Below, in pieces: positions 63,438-64,000 of a stretch of DNA of 64,000 nucleotides. The notes beneath the pieces are model-generated. The model ran no database searches, was not told where the DNA came from, and saw only the letters and a list, made by a program, of their open reading frames with translations. The DNA is from DATAXP01 sp963708675. Its GTDB lineage: Bacteria > Planctomycetota > Planctomycetia > Pirellulales > PNKZ01. The DNA is taken from contig CAVPTO010000003.1 of NCBI GenBank assembly GCA_963708675.1, positions 1,984,001-2,048,000 of the forward strand, read 5' to 3'. The translations under genes were made by a program, and so were the position numbers. Position 1 is the stretch's first letter; each line of letters begins with the position of its first letter.

Positions 63438-64000
63438 GTGCAATTCGATCCGTCCACGCCCGTTATTGTCCTGCTGACGTCGCTCGTACAGACGGCGATC
63501 ACGGCAGTCGTAGCGGTTTTTCTGTTGCGACGTCGTGCAGCGTTGACGGCGATCCTCCTCACCCCCATTGACGAGCTGCTTCCTCAAATCCATCGCGGCT
63601 CTGCGCGAAAACCCGTCGTCGACCCTGTTCCAGGAACGATCGAAGAAATCGACGAGGTGTTTCGGCAGAACGGCGGCTCCGGCGGCATGTCGCATGAATC
63701 GCTTGCACATTCCATCGAGATCAACCAACTCAAAAGCAAGCTGGCCCAGGCTGAGCAGCAGATCGTCGAACAGTCGCGGCGCATCGAGTTGCACGTCGCC
63801 GAGTCCCGTGTCGACCCGCTTACGAATCTTGCGAACCGCCGCGCGCTCGACGAAGAGCTGACTCGCCGTTTCTCGGAGTCGCGCCGCACAGGGCACCGCT
63901 TCTGCCTCATGTTGTTGGACATCGACCATTTCAAACGACTCAACGACACCTACGGTCACGAGGCAGGCGACCAGGCGCTGCGACAGGTGGCTGCGGTGCT
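63438..64000 (+). CDS. GGDEF-domain diguanylate cyclase (N-terminal part, cut by window edge)
   Basis: Open frame running off the right edge. The GTG at 63438 with GAGA upstream is chosen; a TTG at 63396 is the alternative. An N-terminal membrane helix (VIVLLTSLVQTAITAVVAVFLL) is followed by a helical coiled coil (IEINQLKSKLAQAEQQIVEQ), then the start of GGDEF: DPLTNLANRRALDEEL, RFCLMLLDIDHFKRLNDTYG, and HEAGDQALRQVAAV. The catalytic GGDEF loop itself lies outside the window. It would make c-di-GMP at the membrane. Confidence 0.88.
   Translation, partial: MQFDPSTPVIVLLTSLVQTAITAVVAVFLLRRRAALTAILLTPIDELLPQIHRGSARKPVVDPVPGTIEEIDEVFRQNGGSGGMSHESLAHSIEINQLKSKLAQAEQQIVEQSRRIELHVAESRVDPLTNLANRRALDEELTRRFSESRRTGHRFCLMLLDIDHFKRLNDTYGHEAGDQALRQVAAV

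Overview
The window looks like chromosomal DNA of a GC-rich planctomycete (Pirellulales-like). The best evidence is the gene families: a c-type cytochrome-like DUF1549/DUF1553 protein followed by a DUF1501 protein (59.0-63.2 kb), two formylglycine-type sulfatases, a secreted Gfo/Idh/MocA oxidoreductase, paired prepilin-type proteins each behind its own leader and hairpin, a PL6 polysaccharide lyase, and a CusB-type adaptor with cysteine-rich extra domains. No rRNA, tRNA, CRISPR, prophage or intact insertion sequence was seen. The only stable RNA gene is RNase P RNA (rnpB), on the minus strand at about 49.5-49.9 kb.

Layout. 0-6.8 kb: heavy-metal (Cu/Ag-like) efflux, with RND pump (cut by the window edge), adaptor, HMA protein and Cys-rich secreted protein on the minus strand, and a divergent TolC-like lipoprotein. 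7-12 kb: a secreted-enzyme group (sulfatase, isochorismatase-fold hydrolase, PL6 lyase) and a fluoride channel. 12.3-15.5 kb: a frameshifted exported protein, a two-subunit TPP decarboxylase resembling ComD/ComE, and a methyltransferase. 15.5-26 kb, minus strand: housekeeping genes dapF, a DUF374 acyltransferase joined in frame to xseA, xseB, a polyprenyl synthase, dxs, a TIM-barrel isomerase, and a large AsmA-like protein upstream of dapF. 26-34 kb: MFS transporter, YchF, two prepilin proteins, a DCC thiol protein, a coiled-coil membrane protein and a small membrane protein. 34.4-39.4 kb: PAS-GAF-REC signalling protein, metallophosphoesterase, tyrA and an orphan ABC ATPase. 39.6-49 kb: a Gly/His then Gly/Tyr-rich secreted TPR protein, a dicarboxylate symporter, DedA, an MMPL/RND exporter and a frameshifted SLC13 permease. 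49-64 kb: RHH protein, rnpB, secreted clan-CD peptidase-like protein, radical SAM protein, rsgA, hflX, a ClpP-like protein, a second sulfatase, an oxidoreductase with a UspA protein, the DUF1549/1553-DUF1501 pair, and the start of a GGDEF protein.

Two patterns cut across the window. First, four genes are broken or given a wrong tail by what reads as one missing base in a GC-rich stretch (near 12655, 41488, 47571 and 59657). That points to sequencing or assembly indels more than to true decay. Second, several families of dispersed palindromic repeats sit between genes, including three full copies and one half copy of a roughly 48-nt hairpin.

The window has no single obvious new defence or biosynthetic system. 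The most unusual items are the acyltransferase-XseA fusion, the secreted clan-CD peptidase-like protein, the ClpP-like protein that seems to lack the catalytic Asp, the duplicated metal-binding tail on the efflux adaptor, the twin prepilin modules, and the palindromic repeat family. All calls come from reading the sequence and its translation. No database search was run.
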